A DNA stretch of 64,000 nt, taken from the NCBI RefSeq assembly GCF_003945345.1, contig NZ_AP019308.1:2046001-2110000 (forward strand). Reading direction: 5' to 3'. Below are positions 36,465-44,716 of the stretch, piece after piece. The first letter of the stretch is position 1. Each line of letters begins with the position of its first letter. This DNA comes from Paenibacillus baekrokdamisoli. Lineage in GTDB: Bacteria > Bacillota > Bacilli > Paenibacillales > Paenibacillaceae. The notes below the pieces were generated by a model. That model worked only from the letters and a program-made list of their open reading frames with translations. It was not told where the DNA came from and ran no database searches. The position numbers were made by a program, and so were the translations under genes.

Positions 36465-37271
36465 TTACAGATACAGAAAAGGCTCCTTTGCATCGATAAA
36501 TGAAACCGGGAGGCCAGCTACCAAAGGCTTCAGCCATTCGGCCATAAATTTCATTCCCCATTCCTCGCTTCGCTCATGACCAACGACTATCATGGCTTTA
36601 TTTAGTCCGAGCATACGTGCATCGTTGACATAAGCGCAAAGTGTCCATTCCACGATTTCACCGCATACGATGACATCCAAGTTCTTATCGCGCATCAGCT
36701 CCATGGGCATTTGCTCTCTTCCAAGACCCAAGCTGCCTCCGCCTACCAGAATTCCAACTCTTGAACACTTCATGGCAGGATCGCCTACGATTTGGATCAC
36801 ATCCATACCCAATTTATCTTTAAAGAATCCTGTCAGTTCTCTCAAAGAGACCTCCTCAATTTGGTAGGTGTGAGGCGGGTGCTTTTCCAACAAATTGTCT
36901 TCCCAACCGATCTCCTTAAGAAGTCCGTCGTAAATTCGATCTGTCTTTGCCATGTGCATGTAATCATGATAACGCCAGATCGCAATTTGTTGATCCTCTA
37001 ATAATTTTCGCTTTGCCTGATATACAGGGTCATCCTGAAGCCAGTCCAATTCGTCGATTCCTGTATAGAAGGTGGGTTCGTGTGTGATGATCATATTAGC
37101 CCCGCAAGCGATAGCCTGATTAATCACATCGACTGTTGCCATAAACGTCGTTACAATACCGGTTACCTCCGTATTGGGGCTTCCACTCACCAATCTATCG
37201 CCAGTTTTCTCTAGTCTGAAAGTGCCGCATGAATCCGTAAGAATCGCTTCAATTACCTGCTGAACATTCAT
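36465..37271 (-). CDS. Nif3-like dinuclear metal centre protein
   Basis: A 268-residue Nif3/DUF34 protein. The metal residues are visible: IITHEPTFYTG near 60-70 (the family has a His-His-Pro or similar), RYHDYMHMAKTDRIYDGL near 98-115, and MIVVGHERSEEWGMKF near 225-240 with His and Glu. Structures of this family are hexameric with a dimetal site; the reaction is still unclear (GTP cyclohydrolase-like and damaged-metabolite roles have been proposed). Finding it inside a sugar transporter operon is unusual; usually it sits beside rpoD or tRNA-related genes. It may be a substrate-specific hydrolase of this pathway. Confidence 0.85.
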   Translation of the reverse strand: MNVQQVIEAILTDSCGTFRLEKTGDRLVSGSPNTEVTGIVTTFMATVDVINQAIACGANMIITHEPTFYTGIDELDWLQDDPVYQAKRKLLEDQQIAIWRYHDYMHMAKTDRIYDGLLKEIGWEDNLLEKHPPHTYQIEEVSLRELTGFFKDKLGMDVIQIVGDPAMKCSRVGILVGGGSLGLGREQMPMELMRDKNLDVIVCGEIVEWTLCAYVNDARMLGLNKAMIVVGHERSEEWGMKFMAEWLKPLVAGLPVSFIDAKEPFLYL

Positions 37272-37301
37272 TTCATAACCATCCTTCGTTTTATAAAGTG
37301 A

Positions 37302-38201
37302 TTAACCTTTTACGGCGCCGACAACGACGCCCTTCGTGAGATATTTCTGCAGGAAAGGAAGTACGAACAGAATTGGGACGATAGCGATAATACCCATTGC
37401 CATCCGTACCGCTGTGGATGGAAGATCCGCTGCACCGGCACCTAGCAGGCTACTCGCTTGGCTTGATTTTAAAAATTGAATATTGTTCATCAGACGGATC
37501 AACAAATTCTGGATACCATAATATTGAGGTTTCGTGATAAAATATAATGCATTAATCCAATCGTTCCAGTAAGCAAGTCCCGTAAACAAACCGATTGTTG
37601 CCATAACTGGAACCGAAAGCGGCAGCATAATGCTGTAAAAAGTTCTTATTTCGCTAGCTCCGTCAATTTGAGCCGATTCGATAAGCGCGGCAGGCACATT
37701 ATGTTTATAGAAATTCCTTACCAGTAGAACATTAAATCCATTCATCAGCATATTGGGTACAATCAGTGCGGCTAACGAGTCTTTAATCGAAAAAACTTTT
37801 GTCCACATCATGTAGGAAGATACAATGCCTCCGTTAAACAACATGGTGAAGAATACGATAAATGCAAGGACATTATGGTACTTAAAATCCTTTCTCGACA
37901 TTGGATATGCAAGCATTGTCGTTATCGCGAGACTGATGCCTGTTCCAACGACAGTCACCAAAATAGAGACTCCGTATGCCCTCACAAAGGTCGACGCATT
38001 ACTGAACAAAAACACGTAGGCTTCGATGCTCATTTTATTCGGAAAGTAACTATATCCGTCTCTTATTAGCGTTTTTTCGTCCGTAAACGATGCCATTAGC
38101 ATCAATATAAAAGGTAAAAAAGCAAATGCGGTAATTAAGGTCATGGCTGCCGCGGAGAACATCGTAAATGCCCGTTCTCCTCTTGATTGTAAACTCGTCA
38201 T
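37302..38201 (-). CDS. Carbohydrate ABC transporter permease (LplC/YtcP type)
   Basis: A 299-residue permease with about six membrane segments and the EAA loop ESAQIDGASEIRTFYSIMLPLS near residue 190. Its end, PFLQKYLTKGVVVGAVKG, is the same hallmark as in the permease at 10780. It is the second channel subunit for the binding protein at 39205, located 12 bases after the LplB-type gene. Assignment is firm; ligand inferred as a sucrose-like glycoside from the operon enzymes. Confidence 0.93.
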   Translation of the reverse strand: MTSLQSRGERAFTMFSAAAMTLITAFAFLPFILMLMASFTDEKTLIRDGYSYFPNKMSIEAYVFLFSNASTFVRAYGVSILVTVVGTGISLAITTMLAYPMSRKDFKYHNVLAFIVFFTMLFNGGIVSSYMMWTKVFSIKDSLAALIVPNMLMNGFNVLLVRNFYKHNVPAALIESAQIDGASEIRTFYSIMLPLSVPVMATIGLFTGLAYWNDWINALYFITKPQYYGIQNLLIRLMNNIQFLKSSQASSLLGAGAADLPSTAVRMAMGIIAIVPILFVLPFLQKYLTKGVVVGAVKG

Positions 38202-38213
38202 GATGGATTCCCC

Positions 38214-39143
38214 CTAAAAAAGTGCATTGTCGGAGTTTATTCTCCTTACAATACTGTTTGCTACAATGACAAGAATAAAGCCTACCAGTGACTGATAAAG
38301 ACCAGCCGCCGCTGACATACCAATATCGTTAACCTGCATAAGAGCTCGATATACATAAGTATCGATGGTTTGTGTTGTGCTGTATAAAGCGCCCGCATTT
38401 AACGGTACTTGATAAAAGAGTCCAAAATCGGAATTAAATATTCTGCCGACCGATATTAATCCCAGAATGATAATGGTTGGCGTCAGCAAAGGAAGTGTGA
38501 TCATAAAAATTTGCTTTAGTTTACCTGCTCCATCAATTTTAGCGGCTTCATAAATACTTTTATCGATTCCCGCGATAAAACCGAAGTAAACGATAGAACC
38601 ATATCCCGCTGTTTTCCAAAGCTGTAAGATAACAAGTATGAAAGGCCAATATTTAGGCTCCGAATACCAATTAATTCCCGATATCCCCAGTGGTTGTAAA
38701 ATCGAATGATTAATAAAGCCGCTATCTGCATTAAAGTAAGCAAATACGAGAAAAGATACGATCACCATAGATACCAGGTTGGGAAGAATTAAACCTGACT
38801 GAAAAAACTTCGAGTAAAACTTATTTAATAGCTCGGTCATCAGAATAGCTATGAATATGGAAACAATGGTACCAAGAATGATAAATGTGACATTGTAAAG
38901 AATCGTATTTCTAGTCATGATCCATGCATCGGAAGTCCGGAATAAAAACTCGAAATTTTTCAACCCAATCCAATCGCTTCTGAATATTCCTTTTGTAAAA
39001 TCAATATCTTTAAATGCGATAAATACCCCGAACATCGGAATGAAATTATTGATCAACAAGTATAACAAACCGGGAGAAGCAATCAGTAAAAGCGGCAACG
39101 TATTGCTCACTTTCTTCCTTTTTTTATTTCCTTTATTCTCCAT
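38214..39143 (-). CDS. Carbohydrate ABC transporter permease (LplB type)
   Basis: A 309-residue permease with a basic N-terminal tail (KGNKKRKKVSN), about six hydrophobic segments and the EAA loop EAAKIDGAGKLKQIFMITLPLL near residue 200. It precedes the LplC-type partner and follows the binding-protein gene after 61 bases, so the operon order is binding protein, LplB, LplC. No ATPase gene is present, matching the shared-MsmX arrangement of Firmicutes. Confidence 0.93.
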   Translation of the reverse strand: MENKGNKKRKKVSNTLPLLLIASPGLLYLLINNFIPMFGVFIAFKDIDFTKGIFRSDWIGLKNFEFLFRTSDAWIMTRNTILYNVTFIILGTIVSIFIAILMTELLNKFYSKFFQSGLILPNLVSMVIVSFLVFAYFNADSGFINHSILQPLGISGINWYSEPKYWPFILVILQLWKTAGYGSIVYFGFIAGIDKSIYEAAKIDGAGKLKQIFMITLPLLTPTIIILGLISVGRIFNSDFGLFYQVPLNAGALYSTTQTIDTYVYRALMQVNDIGMSAAAGLYQSLVGFILVIVANSIVRRINSDNALF

Positions 39144-39204
39144 AACACGTACCCCTTAAGGAAGGAGAATGGAGCAGTTTCCGGCTCCATTCTTCACCAA
39201 ATGT

Positions 39205-40755
39205 TTATTTTTTTTGCTCAGCAATCCATTTATCCAACTGCTCTTGCTTCTTCTGAATAATGATTTGCGCCCCAGCATCATTCAATGCTTTTACAAACTT
39301 AGGAATGGTTTTATCCGGATCCAACACGCCAGTGATCAAACCAGGAATGTATTGGTTAATCACATTGTTTACTGCACTTAACTCCGTTTTTACGGAAGAT
39401 TGGTCGAAGATGAATCCAAAGTATGGCGACCTTTTCGTTTCTTTGTTCTCTTTAAGCTTAAACTCGGTATCTTTCCAATCCGTACCTTCCAGTGCATACT
39501 GAAGCGACTCGGAGCCGAGAATGCCGGAGGATAACTGTGCAGTGTAAGGAACAGTTGATGCATCTTTTCCATCCGGATATTTGACATGATGGTCGTCCAC
39601 TTTTACATAATCCCGTCCTTCAATTCCATAAAGCATCGTATTTAATAGATCTTTATCCGTATAAATTAAGTTCAAGAATTTCATGGCAGCTTCGGGTACT
39701 TCGGTCGTACTTGACATCATCCAAACAACGAAGTCTACTGCTTGTGTATCAAAATAAAATGGAGCAATTCGTTTCATGGCGATGTTCTTGCCGGTCTGGG
39801 CACTTAACGCCTTACTTGCTTCCATACCGCTATAACCACCTAACGTGGAGAATCCGCGTCCTGATGAAGCTAAATCGGAATAACTGGTTGAAGTTGTGGC
39901 CGCATCTTTTTGCAGATAGCCTTTATTGTACCAATCTCTCATCATGTTAACGCCGTTTCTAAAAATATCTGTTTCATAAAGATTAACTACTTTATTGCCA
40001 TTTCCAACAACTACACCAACCCCTGATTCATCGGTTAGAAGATCTATGTCATTTGTTCCTCTTAACAATCTAACCAGATTGGTATCACTTGGATTGACAT
40101 TAATCGGAGCAAAGGGCACAACATCCGGGTGCTTTTTCATTACGGCATCGAATATTTTAGGCAAATCATTGACTGACTTAATGTCGTCTGCAGTAAAACC
40201 TGTTTCTTTCAACATGTCGGCGTTATATACAAAGTTGATCGGAATAGACATTCCTTTATTGGCGGGAATTCCATAAATATGCCCGTTCATCGATGTTGCT
40301 TTCAACAGTCCGTCGCCGAAGTCTTTGTCTAGAATGGCTTTTGTTTCTTGACCGTATTTATTGATTAAATCTTCCAGCGGATAGAGTTGTTTTTTTGCAG
40401 CATAGCTTGGAAATTGACCCGGACTGGTAAATAAATCTAGTTGTTCTCCGCTTTGAAGAGCCAAATTTACTTTTTGCCCGTAGTCTGCAGGTCCATATAC
40501 TTTAAAGTCTACTTGCACATTAATCTTCTTTGTTGTAATTTTGTTAATTGCGTCATTTATGCTGCTCATGTCATCGGGAATTTTATTAAATGACGGCATG
40601 GCTATAACAACTTTTTCAACCTTTCCGTTGGTCCCGCTCGTTTTCGAGTCTTCTGATTCAGTGGACTTTCCAGTCCCGGTCGTGCAAGCTGTCAGCACGG
40701 TGCTGACTAGCGCTACTGACATCAATGACGCTAAGATACCCCTTTTGTTTCTCAT
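39205..40755 (-). CDS. Extracellular solute-binding lipoprotein, second transporter
   Basis: A 516-residue lipoprotein with a lipobox LTAC (Cys24) after a 20-residue hydrophobic stretch and a Thr/Ser/Gly linker. The body (VEKVVIAMPSFNKIP, LRLLRGTNDI-type strands, ESLQYALEGTDWKDTEFK) is a family 1 oligosaccharide-binding protein. It captures the sugar for the two permeases encoded next. It heads its operon: a two-component operon ends with a terminator at 40966, a 46-base inverted repeat lies at 40915 and a cre-like site at 40783, which suggests both induction and glucose repression. Confidence 0.9.
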   Translation of the reverse strand: MRNKRGILASLMSVALVSTVLTACTTGTGKSTESEDSKTSGTNGKVEKVVIAMPSFNKIPDDMSSINDAINKITTKKINVQVDFKVYGPADYGQKVNLALQSGEQLDLFTSPGQFPSYAAKKQLYPLEDLINKYGQETKAILDKDFGDGLLKATSMNGHIYGIPANKGMSIPINFVYNADMLKETGFTADDIKSVNDLPKIFDAVMKKHPDVVPFAPINVNPSDTNLVRLLRGTNDIDLLTDESGVGVVVGNGNKVVNLYETDIFRNGVNMMRDWYNKGYLQKDAATTSTSYSDLASSGRGFSTLGGYSGMEASKALSAQTGKNIAMKRIAPFYFDTQAVDFVVWMMSSTTEVPEAAMKFLNLIYTDKDLLNTMLYGIEGRDYVKVDDHHVKYPDGKDASTVPYTAQLSSGILGSESLQYALEGTDWKDTEFKLKENKETKRSPYFGFIFDQSSVKTELSAVNNVINQYIPGLITGVLDPDKTIPKFVKALNDAGAQIIIQKKQEQLDKWIAEQKK

Positions 40756-40782
40756 CTTTCGTAGCCTCCTGAAATAGGTTTT

Positions 40783-40796
40783 TGAATACGGTTTCA
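40783..40796 (-). promoter_or_regulatory. Candidate cre site (CcpA) upstream of the second binding-protein gene
   Basis: TGAATACGGTTTCA matches the consensus TGWAANCGNTNWCA at all but one position. It lies 28 bases upstream of the binding-protein ATG, a roadblock or leader position. Catabolite repression of a sugar operon is expected, so the call is plausible but rests on one short motif. Confidence 0.5.
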
Positions 40797-40914
40797 GTTT
40801 AATCTTTATCCCAATGTTTATCTTTAAAAAATCAGCGCTATTTTTTCGAAAATCAGTTGTATAAGAAGAAATGGCTTACGCCGTCCTTGGCGGCGAAGCA
40901 AGTTTCTTCCCTCT

Positions 40915-40960
40915 AAAATATAAGCAAAGTATAGAGGAAACTTATACTTTCTTATATTTT
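40915..40960. promoter_or_regulatory. Long inverted repeat between two-component and transporter operons
   Basis: Arms of 18-19 bases (left AAAATATAAGCAAAGTATA from 40915; right TATACTTTCTTATATTTT to 40960) match except for one extra C in the left arm, with a spacer of about nine bases. It lies between the response-regulator terminator and the binding-protein gene, so it is more likely an operator or leader hairpin for the transporter operon than a terminator. Confidence 0.55.
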
Positions 40961-40965
40961 TACAA

Positions 40966-40991
40966 AAAGAAAAAGGCCTGTTTCGGCCTTC
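40966..40991 (-). terminator. Rho-independent terminator after the second response regulator gene
   Basis: AAGGCC and GGCCTT form a six-base stem with a GAAACA loop; on the minus strand TTTTTCTTTTT follows. It lies ten bases after the regulator stop and separates the two-component operon from the transporter operon. Confidence 0.82.
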
Positions 40992-41000
40992 TTCGCTTTA

Positions 41001-42593
41001 TTATTTAAATTTGGCTCTAAAAGCATTCGGCGTTTCTCCCGTTATTTTTTTGAAAACTGTTGAGAAATAAGATATGCTGTCAAAACCGATCTCGGTTGCA
41101 ACAGTACCAATACTCTCGTTTCCTTGTATAAGCAGTTCTTTTGCGATTAGGATACGATGCTCATTAAGATAATCTTTAATGGATAAACCTGTATCGCTTT
41201 TAAAAATTTTAGAAAGATAGTCGGGTGATAAAAAGACGCTCGACGCTACATCCTCGCGATTCAGATCCTGAAAGTAGTTATTGTGTATGAAGGTTTTAGC
41301 CTTCTCTACAACACTTTCGGATTGTTTCACTTCTCTTAGATAATCGATTGTTTTATTGGTTACGAAAGCGGCCCATTTCATCATGTCCATGACACTATGT
41401 TCCGATTTCTGCAACAATGTTTCAGAGATTTTATCGGAAAACAACCTGTGTGCAAGAATTTTATTTTTATACAGAATCGAATATACGATCTGCATAAAAT
41501 CTTGCTTGATGGAATGCAGGGTATTGGCATCTAGTTTATTTGAATCAGCTAACATCTCTAGATCTTTTTTAAGCTTATTTACGATTTGTACCTTTTCTCC
41601 TTCTATAAATAGCTGCTCAAATACATTCACATCAAGCGTATACGATTCATTCGTTGCATAATCGAATCGGTCTTCTTGATAATGAACTTTTCCTTTAAAA
41701 ATAATGTTCTTCCTGTCCATGACCTCTAATGTAGTCCTCGTTGCTGTCAGCATATCAATCGCTACTTTCTCGCTGATGTAGCAGGTCGCAGTGCAGTGAA
41801 AATAATCCCGACAATAACGGATTAGCTGTCGGCATCTAGTTGTAATCTCTTCCAGAGAACTATTGCCCCTTAGTATCGTCGCAATATAATAACGATCATG
41901 TTGCTGATAATTGATAACATGACTAGGATTCAGGTTGTCCAACATCATTTCAGAAGTTAGATTGAGGAACGCATAAATAAAGGTGCTTTCTTCCCAACTA
42001 TCCTCAATTTCCGTTTTTCCGATGCTCGCTAATACGAGAAAATTGCCATATTCCAATTCTAGAGATAGATCTCTCTTCCGAATTTCGCCATGAATCAGAT
42101 CTAAGCGCGGTGAGATTCGGGCAAATAATATGTCTCTCCAGAAGCTTTGTTCTACAAATGCTTTATTTTTTAACCAACTCACGCCGAATTGGCTGTATTC
42201 TTGCAGCTGATTCTTCGTTCTCAGTGAATTTACTGTTTTGGATAGCGCCGATTCAACCTTACTTTTATCAAAAGGCTTGATCAAATAAGCATCAGTATTG
42301 AAGGAAATAGCCGTCGAAGCAAATTCAAAATTTTCATGACAAGAAAAGAAAATAAAAGCACAATCATAATGGTTCTCCCTTACCCATTTGATCATGTCAA
42401 GTCCAGAACCTTTTGGCATTTCGATATCACAGATGATGATATCCGGTTTATTGGCTTCGAGTAGAATCTTAGCATCCGTAATATTATGCGCAGTTAGTAT
42501 GCTATTAATTCCAAATGTATGCCAGCTAATGAAGTCACGCATAACCTCTACAGTTGGAATATCATCATCAATCAAGAGACACTTCAATTTCAT
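41001..42593 (-). CDS. YesN-type response regulator with AraC DNA-binding domain
   Basis: A 530-residue regulator. The receiver domain has the acidic LLIDDD patch at 7-11, phosphoacceptor Asp56 in IICDIEMPKGSG and a Lys in DAYLIKPFD. After a long linker the C-terminal 100 residues carry two AraC helix-turn-helix motifs (REDVASSVFLSPDYLSKIFK and the final GTVATEIGFDSISYFSTVFKK segment). It is paired with the kinase gene upstream by a four-base overlap and ends in its own terminator. Its probable target is the transporter promoter region at 40756-40965. Confidence 0.94.
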   Translation of the reverse strand: MKLKCLLIDDDIPTVEVMRDFISWHTFGINSILTAHNITDAKILLEANKPDIIICDIEMPKGSGLDMIKWVRENHYDCAFIFFSCHENFEFASTAISFNTDAYLIKPFDKSKVESALSKTVNSLRTKNQLQEYSQFGVSWLKNKAFVEQSFWRDILFARISPRLDLIHGEIRKRDLSLELEYGNFLVLASIGKTEIEDSWEESTFIYAFLNLTSEMMLDNLNPSHVINYQQHDRYYIATILRGNSSLEEITTRCRQLIRYCRDYFHCTATCYISEKVAIDMLTATRTTLEVMDRKNIIFKGKVHYQEDRFDYATNESYTLDVNVFEQLFIEGEKVQIVNKLKKDLEMLADSNKLDANTLHSIKQDFMQIVYSILYKNKILAHRLFSDKISETLLQKSEHSVMDMMKWAAFVTNKTIDYLREVKQSESVVEKAKTFIHNNYFQDLNREDVASSVFLSPDYLSKIFKSDTGLSIKDYLNEHRILIAKELLIQGNESIGTVATEIGFDSISYFSTVFKKITGETPNAFRAKFK

Positions 42594-44317
42594 CCCTCCT
42601 CAGCTTGATCCACGAATGATTGATAAGGAAGTAAAATTGCCACCTTTGCGCCAGAAGGTTCGTTGTTGGAAAGCTTTAAAAGTCCATCCCTCTTATAAAG
42701 TAAACTCAACGTTTTCTTGATATTGGAAATGCCTATTTTTCGCCCCGTATCATTGAAATTAGTATCCACGGCATTCACTTCTTCAATAATCTCCGTGGGA
42801 AACCCTTCCCCATTATCTTCAATGGTAATCAAAATAAAGTCCTCTTCTTGATTCGAGTATATTTCCACTTTAATAAATATCGACAGGATGTCTCCATAAA
42901 CTAACGCATGCTTAAAAGTATTCTCTATAAAGGTTTGTATAAGAAATTGCGGCAGCATATGCTGCTCCAAGTTTTGTTCTATATCAATCATATGGAAAAT
43001 ATGATTGGGGAATTTTATCTCTTGCATATGAATGTAATTTTTCACATGATCGATTTCTTCTTTTATTGTTACGTTCACCAGAACTCCCTTGAACGTATAT
43101 CTCAGGTACTCCGACAAATAGTTGATCAGTTGGCGAATTTCATCGCTTTTATTTTGATACGTGAGACTGGAGATGGTTGTGATGGCATTTAAGAAAAAAT
43201 GGGGCTTAATTTGCATTTGAAGATATCTAAGCTCAGCTTTGTTTCGCTCAAGCTTTTCTTCATAAGAACTAATCTTTAACAGTTTTATCTCTCTAGTCAT
43301 GGATGTAAATGAATGAAACAGCCTTGCAAACTCGAAGGACTCCTTATGCGGTGGCAAATGGTAATCCCAATTCCCCTTCTCGATTTCTTTCGTTGCTTTG
43401 ACAAGTTCAAAAACAGGCTTGATAATTTGTCGCGAAAGTGAAATTAAAACGAGAGGAACGATAACTATGGAAATGACTCCTAGAGAAATAATCATCCATT
43501 GTATAATATCCAAACCGGAAAAAACGCTCTTGCGTTCTATAATATTCGAAATTCCCCCGATCTCCGGTATGTCCTCTGAAATGATAAAATATTTGTCATC
43601 AAGCTTGAACGAGGTATTCAGGTAATCTGGCAGCGAATTCATATCAAAAAGAAAAGGATCGGAAACAGAAAGCAATTTTCCGTTTTTTTCTGTTAATACA
43701 TAATGGTTTTGGAAATTTGCAGTCTTTCTCACATTATTCATAAGGGTATCTGCTTTTACCATCGCCCCAATCAAAATGTCCGACACCTTGAAGCTTTTAA
43801 CTTCATAACTTATTCCATTTATTTGCATCGAGGACCATTCTCTTCCGAACACCGTATTCCTCGTGAATTTTTCACTCTTAAAATAATCGGATAAAGTTGG
43901 TTTTTCTTTTGAAAGTATGTTTTTACCGAACTGCATCAAAAAAATATCTTCACTAGGCTCCAAAATAAATAAAGCATCAATATTTTCGTTATTGGAAACT
44001 TTAGAGATTATCATATTTTTTAATCGTAAGGCATCGAAGTATTTGCCGCTCTCATCTTTTTGCGGATATAGAACGACGTCATCTATATTATTTTCAAATA
44101 CTTCATCTAAATCTTTGGAAACACTGTTTAAACTGTTTTGGATATTATTAATGTGTATCCCCATGGTGTATTTTGAGTTATTAACCATATTAGTTTCAAC
44201 TACATTGAATGAATATACATTGCTAATAATCAGAACTGCAACGAGAATTGCTAATATCGACGTAATCCGTAATGAAAATTTGTGAACTAGTGATACCTGC
44301 TTTGTCCCTTTAAACAT
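42590..44317 (-). CDS. YesM-type sensor histidine kinase
   Basis: About 575 residues from ATG 44317 (MFKGTKQVSLVHKF; AGAGGGAAGG just upstream; an earlier in-frame ATG at 44350 is weaker). A transmembrane helix near 12-40, an extracellular sensor domain to about 280, a second helix, a HAMP-like segment, then QMQIKPHFFLNAITTISS with the phosphorylated His and the ATP-binding boxes IENTFKHALVYG, IEDNGEGFP and GISNIKKTL. The kinase gene precedes its regulator here, the opposite order from the pair at 12773-16253. It senses a sugar signal for the second transport operon. Confidence 0.92.
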   Translation of the reverse strand: MFKGTKQVSLVHKFSLRITSILAILVAVLIISNVYSFNVVETNMVNNSKYTMGIHINNIQNSLNSVSKDLDEVFENNIDDVVLYPQKDESGKYFDALRLKNMIISKVSNNENIDALFILEPSEDIFLMQFGKNILSKEKPTLSDYFKSEKFTRNTVFGREWSSMQINGISYEVKSFKVSDILIGAMVKADTLMNNVRKTANFQNHYVLTEKNGKLLSVSDPFLFDMNSLPDYLNTSFKLDDKYFIISEDIPEIGGISNIIERKSVFSGLDIIQWMIISLGVISIVIVPLVLISLSRQIIKPVFELVKATKEIEKGNWDYHLPPHKESFEFARLFHSFTSMTREIKLLKISSYEEKLERNKAELRYLQMQIKPHFFLNAITTISSLTYQNKSDEIRQLINYLSEYLRYTFKGVLVNVTIKEEIDHVKNYIHMQEIKFPNHIFHMIDIEQNLEQHMLPQFLIQTFIENTFKHALVYGDILSIFIKVEIYSNQEEDFILITIEDNGEGFPTEIIEEVNAVDTNFNDTGRKIGISNIKKTLSLLYKRDGLLKLSNNEPSGAKVAILLPYQSFVDQAEEG

Positions 44318-44455
44318 GGCAACCTTCCCTCTATACATAACCTTAATCAAAGAGAGTGCCTGAAGCCTTAACTCTCCTTAGCCTGTGAACGATAAATTCA
44401 GTTTCCTGCAAGTTTATAAATAGTGTTTTCATTATAGTATTTCTCAAATAATAAT

Positions 44456-44632
44456 TCAGCTGTTGTTATTGATCAACTTATTTATTTTCGCTGTGAAGTC
44501 TTCAGTCGGTGCTGCCAATGGTAATCGTACCGGTACAACAGTTAAGCTATCCGCACACGAGCCCATGCGGAGAGCGATATATTTTCTTGACCTTAATCGT
44601 TTCCCCCCCACTTTTTTAGCCCCGACAAAATT
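44456..44632. other. Unassigned element open on both strands, possible structured RNA
   Basis: The 399-base gap 44318-44716 holds this stretch just after a terminator. It can be read as 68 residues on the minus strand and 70 on the plus strand, both without a good ribosome binding site. The sequence has symmetric pieces such as ACCGGT and GCTATCCGCA opposite TGCGGAGAGCG, so a folded RNA or a dispersed repeat is more likely than a protein. I recall peptides like these as recurring spurious translations in Firmicute genomes but cannot confirm it. Confidence 0.35.
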
Positions 44633-44662
44633 AAAAAAACCGCCAATTAAAATTGACGGCAA
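44633..44662 (-). terminator. Rho-independent terminator after the GHL10-type gene
   Basis: On the minus strand CCGTCAATT pairs with AATTGGCGG (one mismatch) and is followed by TTTTTTTAATTTT. It lies 55 bases after the glycoside hydrolase stop. Confidence 0.85.
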
Positions 44663-44716
44663 CCTTACAATCTAAAATGTCTTCAGTGTATACGCCACCA
44701 TATTTCGTCCAGAGCA

